This document shows positions 7,859 to 17,075 of a stretch of DNA of 64,000 bases, one piece after another. The stretch is from positions 62,001 through 126,000 of the forward strand of contig JADJBS010000013.1 in NCBI GenBank assembly GCA_016703665.1, given 5' to 3'. Position 1 is the stretch's first letter, and every line of letters starts with the position of its first letter. The translations under genes and the position numbers were made by a program. Origin of the DNA: Candidatus Defluviibacillus avedoerensis. GTDB lineage: Bacteria > Pseudomonadota > Gammaproteobacteria > Burkholderiales > Burkholderiaceae_C. The notes under the pieces are model-generated. The model worked only from the letters and a program-made list of their open reading frames with translations. It ran no database searches and was not told where the DNA came from.

Positions 7859-8767
7859 TCAGTTGTCCCAGTCGCCACCCGCATCTACCCCACCGCCTGC
7901 ATCGTCCCAACCCCCTGCGTCTTGCACGCCAAAATGTTGGCCGCCCATGTCAGCGTTTTGCGGTGAAGGCTCGAAACCACTGGCGCCATTGCCATTGTGG
8001 TGGTTGCTGTGTTCATCGTTACCCATCAATGTTTTGCCAATGGCGTTGGCTGCCAACATGCCAGCGCCTACCGCCAAGCCGGTGGCCAGCCCACCTGCAA
8101 TTCGGCCGCCCATTCCACTTCCAGCAACTGGCGCTTGACCGTAGCTTGGCTGACCATTGGGCGCAGGGGATGAACCACCCATGCCAAAACTCTGAGGGCC
8201 GCTCAAGCCACTTCCACCAACCACACCACCGCCATAGGTTGGCGTCTGTGGCATGGTCGCTGCTTTCTTGCGGTTCATTACAAAGTAAAGGGCGACGGCT
8301 GCCGCGCCCAATCCGAGTGCCATGCCCCACGGGAACGAGGCAGCAGGGGCTGACGCGGAGGGGCTAGCCGAGGCAACAGCGCGGTTGCTTGAATTCAGGC
8401 TTGAGGGGGATGCGGTGGCCCCGGTGTTTGTTTTTGCCTTCAATTGACTGCGCAGTTGCTGCACCGACTCGGGTTTGGCAAAGGGCAAACCAGGCGCAAG
8501 TTTTTCAGCTGTGGTGAGTTCTTCCTGCGCGCGGGCCAGGTTGCCCTGGCGGGCCGACAATTCGGCCTGAACAAAGTGGGCTTTGGCACTGTTGGGGTGA
8601 GCCACCAAGACCTGCTGCATCATTGTCTGCGCCTTGTCTAACTGGCCCGTCTGGGCGGCCTCGTAGACCTGGGCCAGGGTAGGTTCGCTTTGCGCCATGG
8701 CCGAGCCTAGGCCACATATGGCCGCAGCCATGACCCAGGGTCCGATTCGACGGTAGAAAGATGTCAT
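7859..8767 (-). CDS. Secreted or membrane TPR protein with glycine-rich tail
   Basis: Function unknown. The ATG gives a 302-residue product starting MTSFYRRIGPW with a signal peptide ending near residue 25 (GSAMA/Q). About 30-95 is a tetratricopeptide-like helical repeat region (AHPNSAKAHFVQAEL). A Ser/Ala-rich linker and one transmembrane helix (146-164) follow, then about 130 residues rich in Gly, Ser, Asn and Asp ending in alternating Gly/Asp. The architecture suggests an envelope protein whose TPR part mediates contacts. It converges on the cox cluster with only 26 bases between stops. The divergently rich plus-strand frame over it is a shadow. Confidence 0.7.
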   Translation of the reverse strand: MTSFYRRIGPWVMAAAICGLGSAMAQSEPTLAQVYEAAQTGQLDKAQTMMQQVLVAHPNSAKAHFVQAELSARQGNLARAQEELTTAEKLAPGLPFAKPESVQQLRSQLKAKTNTGATASPSSLNSSNRAVASASPSASAPAASFPWGMALGLGAAAVALYFVMNRKKAATMPQTPTYGGGVVGGSGLSGPQSFGMGGSSPAPNGQPSYGQAPVAGSGMGGRIAGGLATGLAVGAGMLAANAIGKTLMGNDEHSNHHNGNGASGFEPSPQNADMGGQHFGVQDAGGWDDAGGGVDAGGDWDN

Positions 8768-8877
8768 ATGAGTAGGGTTCCTATGAAAGGCAATGTGGTC
8801 ACTTCGCTGAAATGAGGGCACAGAATTGATTTGCAAGATCACACCGCGAGCTGCCACCTTGCCCAGGTAGCCCATCT

Positions 8878-9831
8878 CTACGGAACAGGCTGTACGGTAA
8901 CCCCCACGCTTAACACATGGCGGGTGCCGCCATGGATCATGCCGCGCATGGGCGACACGTCAAAATAGTCTCGCCCCAGTGCCAGGGTGACGTAATCTTC
9001 CCCAGGGCTGCCAAAGCCCCAGCGGTTGTTGGTCGGGTCCAAGTCGCACCACATCCCGCTGGGTGCATCGGACTCGCTGCGATCCAGACCGATTCGGCGG
9101 CCGGTGCCTGACCCTGGCGCAGCAGGCAGGTACACGCTGACCCAGGCATGCGAAGCGTCACTGCCAATCAGCCTCGGTTCGCCAGGCGGGGGTTCCGTCA
9201 GCAGGTAACCGCTGACATAGCGTGCAGGCAAGCCAAACGACCTTAAACAGGCGATTAGGATATGGGCAAAGTCCTGGCACACCCCTTTCTTGAGCGACAG
9301 GGCTGCGAGCGCGGTGGTATCGACTTCGGTGCTTTGTGATTGATAGGTGAACTCGGTATGGACCCGCTCCATGAGTTCAATGGCGGCCTCAAATAAAGAA
9401 CGCCCGGCACCAAAACTAGACCGGGCATAGTCCACGAAGTCCTGGTGACGGGGCGCGCCTGGTGAAGCAAAAACAAACTCAGATGCACTGTCATAGGCGC
9501 AGCCTGCCTTGTAGCGGAAAAGGTCGCGCGCCTGTTCCCAGAGCATTCCGGAGGCGTCATCTGGCGCACTCAAAGGGGTAGACGTCACCACCACGCTGTC
9601 GGCCACCACCCGCAGTTCATGGTGCGGCATTTGAAGCGAAAAGAAGCAACGCGTATTGCCATACAAGTCGGTCGTCAGCGATTGCTGGGCAGGCTCTGGC
9701 GAGATCTGCAGGGAATGCGACAGCAACTTTTGCACATCAGTATCCCGCGGCTGCAGATGCGCCATGTGCTGCGCGGTTTCAACCACGGGTTGGTAGTCGT
9801 AGTGCGTTTCGTGAGTGACTTGAAGCTTCAT
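8878..9831 (-). CDS. Transglutaminase-like cysteine protease-fold protein
   Basis: Bacterial transglutaminase-like superfamily protein of the kind usually linked to circularly permuted ATP-grasp and alpha-E genes. The catalytic triad is visible as Cys185 in KKGVCQDFAH, His228 in ASHAWVSVYL and Asp265 in CDLDPTNN. An N-terminal beta domain (MKLQVTHETHYDYQPVVETAQH) precedes it, and 317 residues is a normal length. The ATG was picked because the protein then starts with the family-typical MKLQVTHETHY; upstream extension runs into the acyltransferase gene. In related genomes this gene follows the ATP-grasp/alpha-E gene directly, whereas here an AT-rich acyltransferase gene lies between. The set may make or process a peptide, but no product is known to me. 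Confidence 0.82.
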   Translation of the reverse strand: MKLQVTHETHYDYQPVVETAQHMAHLQPRDTDVQKLLSHSLQISPEPAQQSLTTDLYGNTRCFFSLQMPHHELRVVADSVVVTSTPLSAPDDASGMLWEQARDLFRYKAGCAYDSASEFVFASPGAPRHQDFVDYARSSFGAGRSLFEAAIELMERVHTEFTYQSQSTEVDTTALAALSLKKGVCQDFAHILIACLRSFGLPARYVSGYLLTEPPPGEPRLIGSDASHAWVSVYLPAAPGSGTGRRIGLDRSESDAPSGMWCDLDPTNNRWGFGSPGEDYVTLALGRDYFDVSPMRGMIHGGTRHVLSVGVTVQPVP

Positions 9832-9832
9832 A

Positions 9833-10993
9833 TTAAAACGGTGCTGCATTGACCTTCTTGGTGAAGCGTTCTCGAAGATCAGAAATGGGTTTTTCAAATA
9901 AATGAAAAACAAAGCTTGCCGAAAGTAGCACCATGGCAAGGCAAAAAATCATAATTAAAATTAATTTAATGATAGATGTGAATTGGTTGATTTCAAAAAA
10001 ATACTTAACTAGAATAATGGTTGGAAAATGGCATAAATAAATAGAATATGAATAAAGACTAATAGTTTCAACAAGACGATTGCTGTTGAAAGTATTTTTA
10101 AAAGATTGAGAAAGCCACGGAATAATGAAAAATGTACCGCTTGACATCAAGGTGATAGACCAAATGCTGATCACATTGGCCAATGCTTCTTCATTTGCAC
10201 CAATTCGCACAAGGTATGCTGATCCACAGGTTCCAGCCAACATCAGCAGGAGTCCTCCTCCCAGCTTTTGACCTATGCCAGAGCGCCACCAAGTGGGAAA
10301 CCACTTGTTTACCGCAGCTGCAAGAACGCCCCAACCAGTGGCGTCAAGGTGGTAAATCGTGATTCGTCGAACAGCAGCATCCCATTGGAAGAAATTGAAT
10401 CCGTCGGATATGGCAACCCGCGCAAGTACCGGGGTAATAATCAGTACGGCAGACGCGATCAGAAATGATTTTTTTCCACCCAACGGAAACACGAAACTGA
10501 GCAAGCCCAGCATGATCGGCATGGTCAGGTAAAACCATTCATCCAAAGCCAATGACCATGATTCTCCGAAGAAGTGGGGTGTTTGCTCGGGTTCGTGCAG
10601 ATTTTGTGAAAAGAATAAACTTCGGTATTCGAATGCACCTTCCGTCAATTGGTATTTGATTAATAAATAATTTATAAAAATAAAAAGATAATATGCGGGT
10701 ACGGTTCTGAACCAACGTCTAAGCCAAAAATCCCGTGCACAGGCAGCCCAGTTGTCACTACGCTCAAAACTTCGAATCATCATCGCGCCAATCAAGAAGC
10801 CACTTAATACAAATAACCATTCAATAGAAAGAACGGCTGAGGCACTGATTAATGCAATAACACCTTCAAATTTTATTTTTGATGTTGCAAAGAAGAAACT
10901 TATCAAAAAGTGATTGAATATCACAATCAATATGCTGGCCGTCCTTAAGTAATCCAGACCTGCACTTCGATTGGCGTCGCGGGGTTGTGACAT
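9833..10993 (-). CDS. Acyltransferase 3 family membrane protein, probably acquired
   Basis: Integral membrane O-acyltransferase family (acyltransferase 3), which acetylates or acylates extracellular sugars, lipids or polysaccharides. At 386 residues it starts with the family signature (RSAGLDYLRTASILIVIFNHFL) and has about ten hydrophobic helices. A conserved EWLFVLSGFLIGAMM segment and FGESWSLALDEWFY follow. Base composition is markedly AT-rich compared with both neighbours, and Lys/Ile/Asn codons ending in A or T are frequent. It separates two genes that are normally adjacent and lies with its stop 1 base before the transglutaminase start. These facts suggest a horizontally acquired cargo gene. 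The acyl acceptor is unknown. Confidence 0.82.
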   Translation of the reverse strand: MSQPRDANRSAGLDYLRTASILIVIFNHFLISFFFATSKIKFEGVIALISASAVLSIEWLFVLSGFLIGAMMIRSFERSDNWAACARDFWLRRWFRTVPAYYLFIFINYLLIKYQLTEGAFEYRSLFFSQNLHEPEQTPHFFGESWSLALDEWFYLTMPIMLGLLSFVFPLGGKKSFLIASAVLIITPVLARVAISDGFNFFQWDAAVRRITIYHLDATGWGVLAAAVNKWFPTWWRSGIGQKLGGGLLLMLAGTCGSAYLVRIGANEEALANVISIWSITLMSSGTFFIIPWLSQSFKNTFNSNRLVETISLYSYSIYLCHFPTIILVKYFFEINQFTSIIKLILIMIFCLAMVLLSASFVFHLFEKPISDLRERFTKKVNAAPF

Positions 10994-11045
10994 TGGATGC
11001 GATTGGCGTGGTCATGCGCGCCGGAGTTGAAAGTTGAATTTTGGC

Positions 11046-13646
11046 CTAACTTGTCTGTACTGACGGGCTGGAGTGGGTGAAGTAAATCATGCTGATGTCG
11101 TCAGACACTTTGTAAGAGGCTACAACGCACACCTTTAGCAACTCGTCCAGGGTGACCGTGGGTTCTGTTTGGGTGCAGAGTTCGGCCAGCTTCCATTGGC
11201 TTGGGTCAGGTACATTCGGGGCCAATCCACCAAGTTCGGTGGGGGCAGCCCCCGAAAGTTTGGCGAGTCGTCCGCGCAAAGTGTGCGCAACCCAGGCCAA
11301 GGAGCGCGGGTTGTCACGGTCCATCACAAGCAAATCAAGGAGCGCAACCAGATCGTGGCTTTGCTGGAACAGGGCATGGAATGTGATGGTGCTGTCAAAA
11401 AGCGCGATCATGGCTTCAAAGCCACCTTCGGTACGCAAGGAGCCCGCTTGCAGGCCCATGCGCATGGCCGATGCCAGAAAACTCAACCGCTCAATATGCC
11501 GGCCAATGCTCAGCAGTCGCCAACCATCGTCCCGCGTCATGCGGTCAGTTTGCGCGCCGGTCATGGCGGTCAGATGGGCATTGGTGCTGGCCAATATCCG
11601 CAAGGCCGTCGTGGAGGAAAAATCCCCCCTGTCCGAATGCTCGCTGCAGGCTTGTTCAAACTCCTGTTCAGCCTGGACGATCACGCGCCACTGTGCGGGA
11701 GAGAGGCGTTCTCGCACGGCAAAAGCGGCATTCTTGATCGCACGTAAGTTGAAACCCACGCTACTGGCCAATTTGGTATCCAGCAGGTCAGCCACCAGAG
11801 CACGCTCAAAGACTCGCCGAGCCTGAACTGCTGTGGGCACAGCCGCATTCACCAGGCCATGGAAACTGGCCATGGTACCCAGCCATTGAAGCAGGGGCTG
11901 GGACGCCTGGTCTTCACCGTGCAGGCATTCGAGTGTCAATTGCGACAGGCGGGCAGCATTTTCGGCACGCTCCGAATAGCGGCCGAGCCAGAACAGGTTC
12001 TGTGCAGCGCGACTGGTGACCCGACGACGTCGCAGCGCTACGTTTTCTGGTGTCAAGGCCGTGTTGAGCAGAGTAGTTTGGTCTACCTGGGCGCCATTTT
12101 CGATATCGGTCATCACCCAGACATCTGCGCTACTCCCACCGCGCTGCATGGAGGCAATCTCGCTCGTAGCGCTGACAATTCGGGCCAGTCCTCCTGGCAA
12201 TACCCGCCAGGATTGGGGTCCGTCAGACACCGCAAACACCCGCAAAACCACTGACCTGGGTGCAATGTGTGGTTGGCTGCTGTGCGGGTTCCATGTTGGC
12301 ATTTGCGATGGATGCAAATAGCTTTGTAAGGTGTATTCATCTGCTTCGCGCATGATCCGGCCAGACCATTCATCCTGCTCGCGACGGGACAGGTTGCCGC
12401 CAAGCACGGCCGCAAATCGGGTCGAGCCCTGGCCCGGTGGATAGCTGGGCTTAATCACGCAATCGGCCAGCTTGGGCAGGGCGTTCTCCATCGCGGATCG
12501 CTCACCGCACCACCAAGTGGGCAGGGCGGGCAGGCTGAGTTCTTCGTTAAGCAATTGCCTAGCCAGTGCTGGCAAAAAGCCGAGCAATGCGGGAGATTCG
12601 AGGAACGCGGAGCCGGGTGCATTGGCGATCAACAGGTTTCCGGCCCGAATGGCCTGCAGCAAACCCGGAACACCCAGGCGCGAATCAGAGCGCAGCTCCA
12701 GTGGATCCAGAAACTCATCGTCAAGCCGTTTGAGCAGGCCATGGACAGGCTCAAGTCCGCGCAATGTCTTCAGGTAGACACGCTGGTCACGCACGGTCAA
12801 GTCGCTGCCTTCTACCAGGGTCAGACCCAGGTAGCGGGCCAGATAGGCGTGCTCAAAATAGGTTTCGTTGAAAGGTCCGGGAGTCAGCAACGCAATATGT
12901 GCATCCTTGCCCGCCGGGCTCATTATCTTAAGGTTGTCGATCAGTGCGCGGTAGGCCGATGCCAAGCGCTGAACCTTCATGGAAGCAAAAGCTTCGGGAA
13001 ACTGGCGAGAGATCGATAGCCGGTTTTCCATTAGGTACCCCAGGCCTGAAGGCGCCTGGGTACGCTGAGACAGTACCCACCAGTTTCCGTCCGGGCCGCG
13101 CATCAGATCAAAGGCTGCAATATGCAGGTGCATGCGATCAGGTGGCACCATGCCGTGGACGCTGCGCAAATATCCTGGATGCCCCTGCACCAACGCGGGG
13201 GGGATGAGTCCCCTGGTCAGTAGCTTTTGTGGGCCGTACATGTCAGCCATCAAGCGGTCCAGCACGCGGACCCGCTGCTTAATGCCCGCTTCGATATGTT
13301 GCCAGCTTTGCGGTGTCAGGATCAGAGGAAACAGGTCCAGTGACCATGGGCGCTGGGGTTGATCGGCATTGGCATAGACGTTATAGGTGATGCCGTTATC
13401 GCGGATCTGCCTTTGCAAATTGTCGGTGCGCCGATTCAGATCGGCCCAGCCCTGGGTACCCAGGTGTCCAAAAAACTCGGCCCAGTGTGGCGTGATTTGC
13501 CGTGCTCCGACGCCGTCGGTGCTTTCTTGTGCCTCCCCCCGTAACTCGTCAAAATGCCCCTCAGCTGCTGGGTTTCCCAACACAGTGGCCCGGTGGAACT
13601 GGACAGCGTCTGCAGGGCAGGCCGCAACCTGAGGGTCAATCGTCAT
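11046..13646 (-). CDS. Circularly permuted ATP-grasp and alpha-E domain fusion
   Basis: 866 residues carrying two domains usually encoded together. About 60-520 is a circularly permuted type 2 ATP-grasp domain (GITYNVYANADQPQRPWSLDLFP at its start, later VIKPSYPPGQGSTRF and VLRVFAV). About 545-860 is an all-helical alpha-E domain (TSRAAQNLFWLGRYSERAENAARL). ATP-grasp enzymes form amide bonds, and with the transglutaminase-like protein downstream these proteins are thought to make or modify a peptide, but I know of no demonstrated reaction. The start overlaps the end of the TIGR00266 gene by 11 bases, which suggests co-transcription with that gene. Confidence 0.85.
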   Translation of the reverse strand: MTIDPQVAACPADAVQFHRATVLGNPAAEGHFDELRGEAQESTDGVGARQITPHWAEFFGHLGTQGWADLNRRTDNLQRQIRDNGITYNVYANADQPQRPWSLDLFPLILTPQSWQHIEAGIKQRVRVLDRLMADMYGPQKLLTRGLIPPALVQGHPGYLRSVHGMVPPDRMHLHIAAFDLMRGPDGNWWVLSQRTQAPSGLGYLMENRLSISRQFPEAFASMKVQRLASAYRALIDNLKIMSPAGKDAHIALLTPGPFNETYFEHAYLARYLGLTLVEGSDLTVRDQRVYLKTLRGLEPVHGLLKRLDDEFLDPLELRSDSRLGVPGLLQAIRAGNLLIANAPGSAFLESPALLGFLPALARQLLNEELSLPALPTWWCGERSAMENALPKLADCVIKPSYPPGQGSTRFAAVLGGNLSRREQDEWSGRIMREADEYTLQSYLHPSQMPTWNPHSSQPHIAPRSVVLRVFAVSDGPQSWRVLPGGLARIVSATSEIASMQRGGSSADVWVMTDIENGAQVDQTTLLNTALTPENVALRRRRVTSRAAQNLFWLGRYSERAENAARLSQLTLECLHGEDQASQPLLQWLGTMASFHGLVNAAVPTAVQARRVFERALVADLLDTKLASSVGFNLRAIKNAAFAVRERLSPAQWRVIVQAEQEFEQACSEHSDRGDFSSTTALRILASTNAHLTAMTGAQTDRMTRDDGWRLLSIGRHIERLSFLASAMRMGLQAGSLRTEGGFEAMIALFDSTITFHALFQQSHDLVALLDLLVMDRDNPRSLAWVAHTLRGRLAKLSGAAPTELGGLAPNVPDPSQWKLAELCTQTEPTVTLDELLKVCVVASYKVSDDISMIYFTHSSPSVQTS

Positions 13647-14445
13647 CGCTGCCCATCATGCCGCCCAACAGGGAGCCGCCCGCCAAGCCACCCATCAGAC
13701 CGCTTTCTTCCTTGCTGCCGCCTGTTTGAGGGGCCGCCGCAAACACCCGGCTGGCCAGCCTGGAGAACGGCAGGCTTTGCAGCCACACCTGTCCTGGGCC
13801 GGTCAATTTGGCAAAGAACAGGCCTTCGCCTCCAAACAGTGCGGTTTTGACCTTGCCAACGTACTGAATCTCAAAGCTTATACCTGAGGTGTAGGCCACC
13901 ACACAGCCAGTATCGACAAACAGGCTTTCACCAAGCTGCAGGTCACGCCGCATAACAGTGCCACCCGCGTGCACGAAGGCCAGGCCATCACCGTCCAGTT
14001 TTTGCATAACGAAACCTTCGCCACCAAAAAAACCAACAGACAGTTTCTTTTGGAACGCGATACCCAGCGCAACGCCACGGGCGGCGCAAAGAAAAGCATC
14101 CTTCTGGCAGATCAATGTACCGCCCAACTGTTTGAGGTCCATCGGAAGTATCTTGCCAGGGTAGGGCGCAGCAAAGGCGACCTTGCGTTTGAGACTGTCT
14201 TGGTTAGTAAACACCGTGGTGAACAGCGATTCGCCGGTGATCAGGCGCTTGCCTGCTCCCATCAATTTGCCCAGGAAGCCACCGCCACCTTGACTAGAGC
14301 CATCCCCAAATACGGTGTCCATGGCGATGCCGGACTCCATGTACATCATGCTGCCTGCTTCGCCAATAGCGGCTTCGGCTGGGTCGAGTTCAATCTCGAC
14401 AAACTGCATTTCAGCGCCGTTGATCTTGTAGTCGATGACGTCCAT
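13636..14445 (-). CDS. TIGR00266 (AIM24-like) family protein
   Basis: Family of unknown biochemical function, distantly related to mitochondrial AIM24 and found widely in bacteria. The protein shows the tandem beta-rich core (MDVIDYKINGAEMQFVEIELDP, repeated FFGGEGFVMQKLDGDG and LFGGEGLFFAKLTGPG) and a Gly/Met-rich C-terminal tail ending in GGMMGSDDD. The methionine in MDVIDY was chosen as start because homologues begin there; another ATG lies two codons upstream and one fifteen codons upstream. It is the first gene of the leftward operon with the ATP-grasp/alpha-E gene. The opposite-strand OmpV-like gene starts about 110 bases away, so a divergent promoter lies between. Confidence 0.82.
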   Translation of the reverse strand: MDVIDYKINGAEMQFVEIELDPAEAAIGEAGSMMYMESGIAMDTVFGDGSSQGGGGFLGKLMGAGKRLITGESLFTTVFTNQDSLKRKVAFAAPYPGKILPMDLKQLGGTLICQKDAFLCAARGVALGIAFQKKLSVGFFGGEGFVMQKLDGDGLAFVHAGGTVMRRDLQLGESLFVDTGCVVAYTSGISFEIQYVGKVKTALFGGEGLFFAKLTGPGQVWLQSLPFSRLASRVFAAAPQTGGSKEESGLMGGLAGGSLLGGMMGSDDD

Positions 14446-14557
14446 GCCCATGGGTCTTGCTCCGGTGTCCAGAATGATCAAAGTTTGCATTGTGATGCAA
14501 GCTTGGGGCCAGTTTGGTTTATCGTGTGGGGAATTCGATCGATTTGGAGATATCAGT

Positions 14558-15307
14558 GTGACCAAGACTACTTTATGCCGTTTTCGTGTTTGTTCACTGG
14601 CGGCATTGGCTTTAACAATCTCGGGCACGAGCTTGGCTCAACTGTCGGGTGATGTGGGTCTGGCCGCCTACAGTACCGGCAGCATTGTGCGGGGTGAACA
14701 GCGGTGGAGCAGTGTGCTGCCGTATGGATACTTTGGCTATGACCGGTTTTTCATGCGCGTGGACACTGTGGGCGCTAAGATGCTACCGTTAGGCAAGGGG
14801 CACCTGGAACTGGTAGGTCGTTTGAGTTTTGAAGGCTTTAAGCCGAATGCGCAGTTACCGGGCCTGCGAGAACGCAGCAATCCCTTGCCTTTGGGGCTGG
14901 GGACGTTTCAGTCATTTGACTGGGGTGGTTTGTTTTTGTATGCGTTTTACAACTTACAGGGGTCTCATGGTGCCCTGATTGAAGCCACCTATGCAGGCAA
15001 GGTCAAAGCGGGGGCCGTGACCTTCTACCCAACGCTGAGCTTGGAACATCGGACGGCGGGCTATGTACGTGGCCTGTATGGCACCGATGCAGCAGAGGCG
15101 GCATCGATGGGCAAAGCTGCTTACTCACCCGGTGCATCTACGGTGCCGGTGCTCGGATTAAGTGCATCCATTCCCCTGACCGGCAATTGGGGTGTGAACA
15201 TCCAATATCGCCACCGCTGGCTGGACAGTCCGATCCGCAACAGCCCCCTTGTTGACAAGACGAATCAGAATTCCGCTTATGTAGCGCTGGCTTATACCTT
15301 TAAGTAA
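14558..15307 (+). CDS. MipA/OmpV-like outer membrane protein
   Basis: Predicted outer membrane beta-barrel. The GTG start gives a signal peptide (VTKTTLCRFRVCSLAALALTI) cleaved after SLA near residue 27. About 220 residues of alternating hydrophobic strands with many aromatic girdle residues follow, ending in the barrel-closing YVALAYTFK. The final phenylalanine is replaced by Phe-Lys, which is slightly unusual. Segments such as GDVGLAAYSTGSIVRGEQ and VLGLSASIPLTGNWGVNIQYRHRWL fit the MipA/OmpV group, members of which bind murein enzymes or act as porins. An upstream in-frame ATG at 14435 would overlap the divergent gene and lacks a signal peptide. Function beyond localisation is unknown. Confidence 0.72.
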   Translation: MTKTTLCRFRVCSLAALALTISGTSLAQLSGDVGLAAYSTGSIVRGEQRWSSVLPYGYFGYDRFFMRVDTVGAKMLPLGKGHLELVGRLSFEGFKPNAQLPGLRERSNPLPLGLGTFQSFDWGGLFLYAFYNLQGSHGALIEATYAGKVKAGAVTFYPTLSLEHRTAGYVRGLYGTDAAEAASMGKAAYSPGASTVPVLGLSASIPLTGNWGVNIQYRHRWLDSPIRNSPLVDKTNQNSAYVALAYTFK

Positions 15308-15325
15308 TCTGTTTGGCAGACGGCA

Positions 15326-15766
15326 TTAACGGACAGTCATCGGAATGGTCACAGGGCCATCGTTAACCAAGTGGACTTTCATGTGTGCCGCGAACCGCCC
15401 GGTCGCGACATTGGTGTGCCGTTCCTGGGCTTGTGCCACAAAATAGTTGTACAGGCTGAGTCCTTCTGTCTGTCCCGCCGCCTGGGTGAAACTGGGGCGA
15501 TTGCCGCCAGTGGTATCAGCCGCCAACGTGAATTGGCTCGCGATCAACAGGCCACCTTGAACGTCTTGAACGTTCAGGTTCATCTTGCCATTGCTGTCTT
15601 GAAATATCCGTAGCTTGAGCAACTTGGTCAGCAGCTTATCCGCCTGAAGTTGTGTGTCACCCTTTTCGGCGCACAGCAGTACCAGCAACCCCTGGCCAAT
15701 TTCCCCAATGCACTGGCCGTCCACGATGACGCGGGCTTCACTCACCCGCTGTATCAAACTGATCAT
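15326..15766 (-). CDS. dtd: D-aminoacyl-tRNA deacylase
   Basis: Hydrolyses D-amino acids (and glycine mischarged on tRNA-Ala) from tRNA. The 146-residue product has both active-site motifs of the family, SQFTL at 77-81 and NDGPVT at 135-140, and the N-terminal MISLIQRVSEARV. Its ATG lies 2 bases beyond the stop of the TRAP large permease gene, so it is almost certainly co-transcribed with that transporter. This is an unusual partnership that may be incidental or may point to D-amino-acid exposure. Confidence 0.95.
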   Translation of the reverse strand: MISLIQRVSEARVIVDGQCIGEIGQGLLVLLCAEKGDTQLQADKLLTKLLKLRIFQDSNGKMNLNVQDVQGGLLIASQFTLAADTTGGNRPSFTQAAGQTEGLSLYNYFVAQAQERHTNVATGRFAAHMKVHLVNDGPVTIPMTVR

Positions 15767-15768
15767 GG

Positions 15769-17061
15769 CTACTTCATCAGGGAGGGCAACCAAAGGCTCA
15801 AGCCGGGGAATGTGATCAGCAAGCCCAACACCCCAATCATCACCACCACAAAGGGCCAGCAACCCCGAAAGATGGCGCCCAGGCCGACGTTGGGCAGCAG
15901 TGAGTTCAACACAAAGAGGTTCATTCCTACGGGGGGGGAGATCAAACCAATCTGCACAATCATCACAATCAGCACGCCAAACCATACTGGGTCAAAACCC
16001 AGGCTGGTGACGATCGGGAAGAAAAGAGGAATCGTCAGCAGCACCATGGTCAGTTCCTCCATCACCGTTCCTAGCACGATGTAGATGAACATCATGGCCA
16101 CGATGATCATGGTGGGTGACAGGCCCAGATGGGTAATCCAGTCTTTCAGATCCCCTGGCATGGTCGTGAAGTTAACAAAGTTTGCAAACATCGTGGCGGC
16201 AATCAGCAAGGTGAACAGCATGCCCGTGGTGCGGGCAGACTCTACAAGCACTTGATACAAGACCGCCCACGTCAAACGTCTACGCGCCAGGGCAAACAAG
16301 AATGCACCCGCTGCGCCAAAGCCAGCTCCCTCGGTGGCAGTAAAAACGCCGCCATAAATGCCCCCCAGCACCACAATCACCAACAGCACCACGCCCCAGA
16401 TGCCGCGCAGAGCCTTCCAGCGGTCGGGCCACGAGGTACGCTCGCCTGCTGGGGCGTGCTCGGGGTCGCGCCCGGTCATCCAAACAATGCTGGCCATCAT
16501 CAACAGCGCAGTCAGCACGCCCGGAATGACACCAGCAGCGAACAGCTTACCGATGTTGGTCTCGGTGATGATGCCGTAAATCACCATGATGGTGCTGGGT
16601 GGGATCATGATGCCCAGCGTGCCACCCGCGGCCATCACCCCGGTGGACAGGCTGTCGCTGTATCCCAGTTTTTTCATGCTGGGGTAGGCGACCTTGCTCA
16701 TAGTGGCTGCTGTGGCGATAGAGGAGCCACAAATGGCACCAAAGCCTGCGCATGCTGCAACGGTCGCATGGGCCAATCCCCCCCGAAAATGCCCAATGAA
16801 AGCGTAGGCCGCCTGGAATAGCTCGTGCGCAAGTCCTGCCCGGGCCACAAAGTTCCCCATCAGGATAAACAGTGGGATCACAGACAGCGTGTAGGCAAAT
16901 CCGGTCTCATAGACCACCTGGGCGGTGCTGGCCAGTGCGGGTTGCCAACCGCGTGTCAGGCCAATGCCCACCACGCCCACCAAGCCCATCGCAAATGCCA
17001 GCGGAACGCGCAACAGCGCCAGACCAAAAATGGCCGCAAAGCCAATGAGTGCTTCAATCAT
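15769..17061 (-). CDS. dctM: TRAP transporter large permease, DctM-like
   Basis: Twelve-helix ion-transport-family subunit of a tripartite ATP-independent periplasmic transporter; it moves an organic acid into the cytoplasm with sodium. The 430-residue length and the segments GLALLRVPLAFAMGLVG, SSIATAATMSKVAYP and IGLISPPVGMNLFVLNSL are typical. It is preceded by the small permease with a 14-base gap and followed by dtd. The substrate is not evident. Position in the same leftward unit as the enamidase homologue makes a pyridine carboxylate or breakdown acid a reasonable guess. Confidence 0.92.
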   Translation of the reverse strand: MIEALIGFAAIFGLALLRVPLAFAMGLVGVVGIGLTRGWQPALASTAQVVYETGFAYTLSVIPLFILMGNFVARAGLAHELFQAAYAFIGHFRGGLAHATVAACAGFGAICGSSIATAATMSKVAYPSMKKLGYSDSLSTGVMAAGGTLGIMIPPSTIMVIYGIITETNIGKLFAAGVIPGVLTALLMMASIVWMTGRDPEHAPAGERTSWPDRWKALRGIWGVVLLVIVVLGGIYGGVFTATEGAGFGAAGAFLFALARRRLTWAVLYQVLVESARTTGMLFTLLIAATMFANFVNFTTMPGDLKDWITHLGLSPTMIIVAMMFIYIVLGTVMEELTMVLLTIPLFFPIVTSLGFDPVWFGVLIVMIVQIGLISPPVGMNLFVLNSLLPNVGLGAIFRGCWPFVVVMIGVLGLLITFPGLSLWLPSLMK

Positions 17062-17075
17062 GAGGGTTCTTGTCC

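Noticed and set aside
7726..8367. Plus-strand frame covering the end of the XdhC gene and the TPR protein
   Set aside because: Composition is Arg/His/Cys/Trp-rich and it conflicts with two supported genes.
13969..14652. Plus-strand frame opposite the TIGR00266 gene
   Set aside because: Overlaps a conserved gene on the other strand and has no recognisable features.
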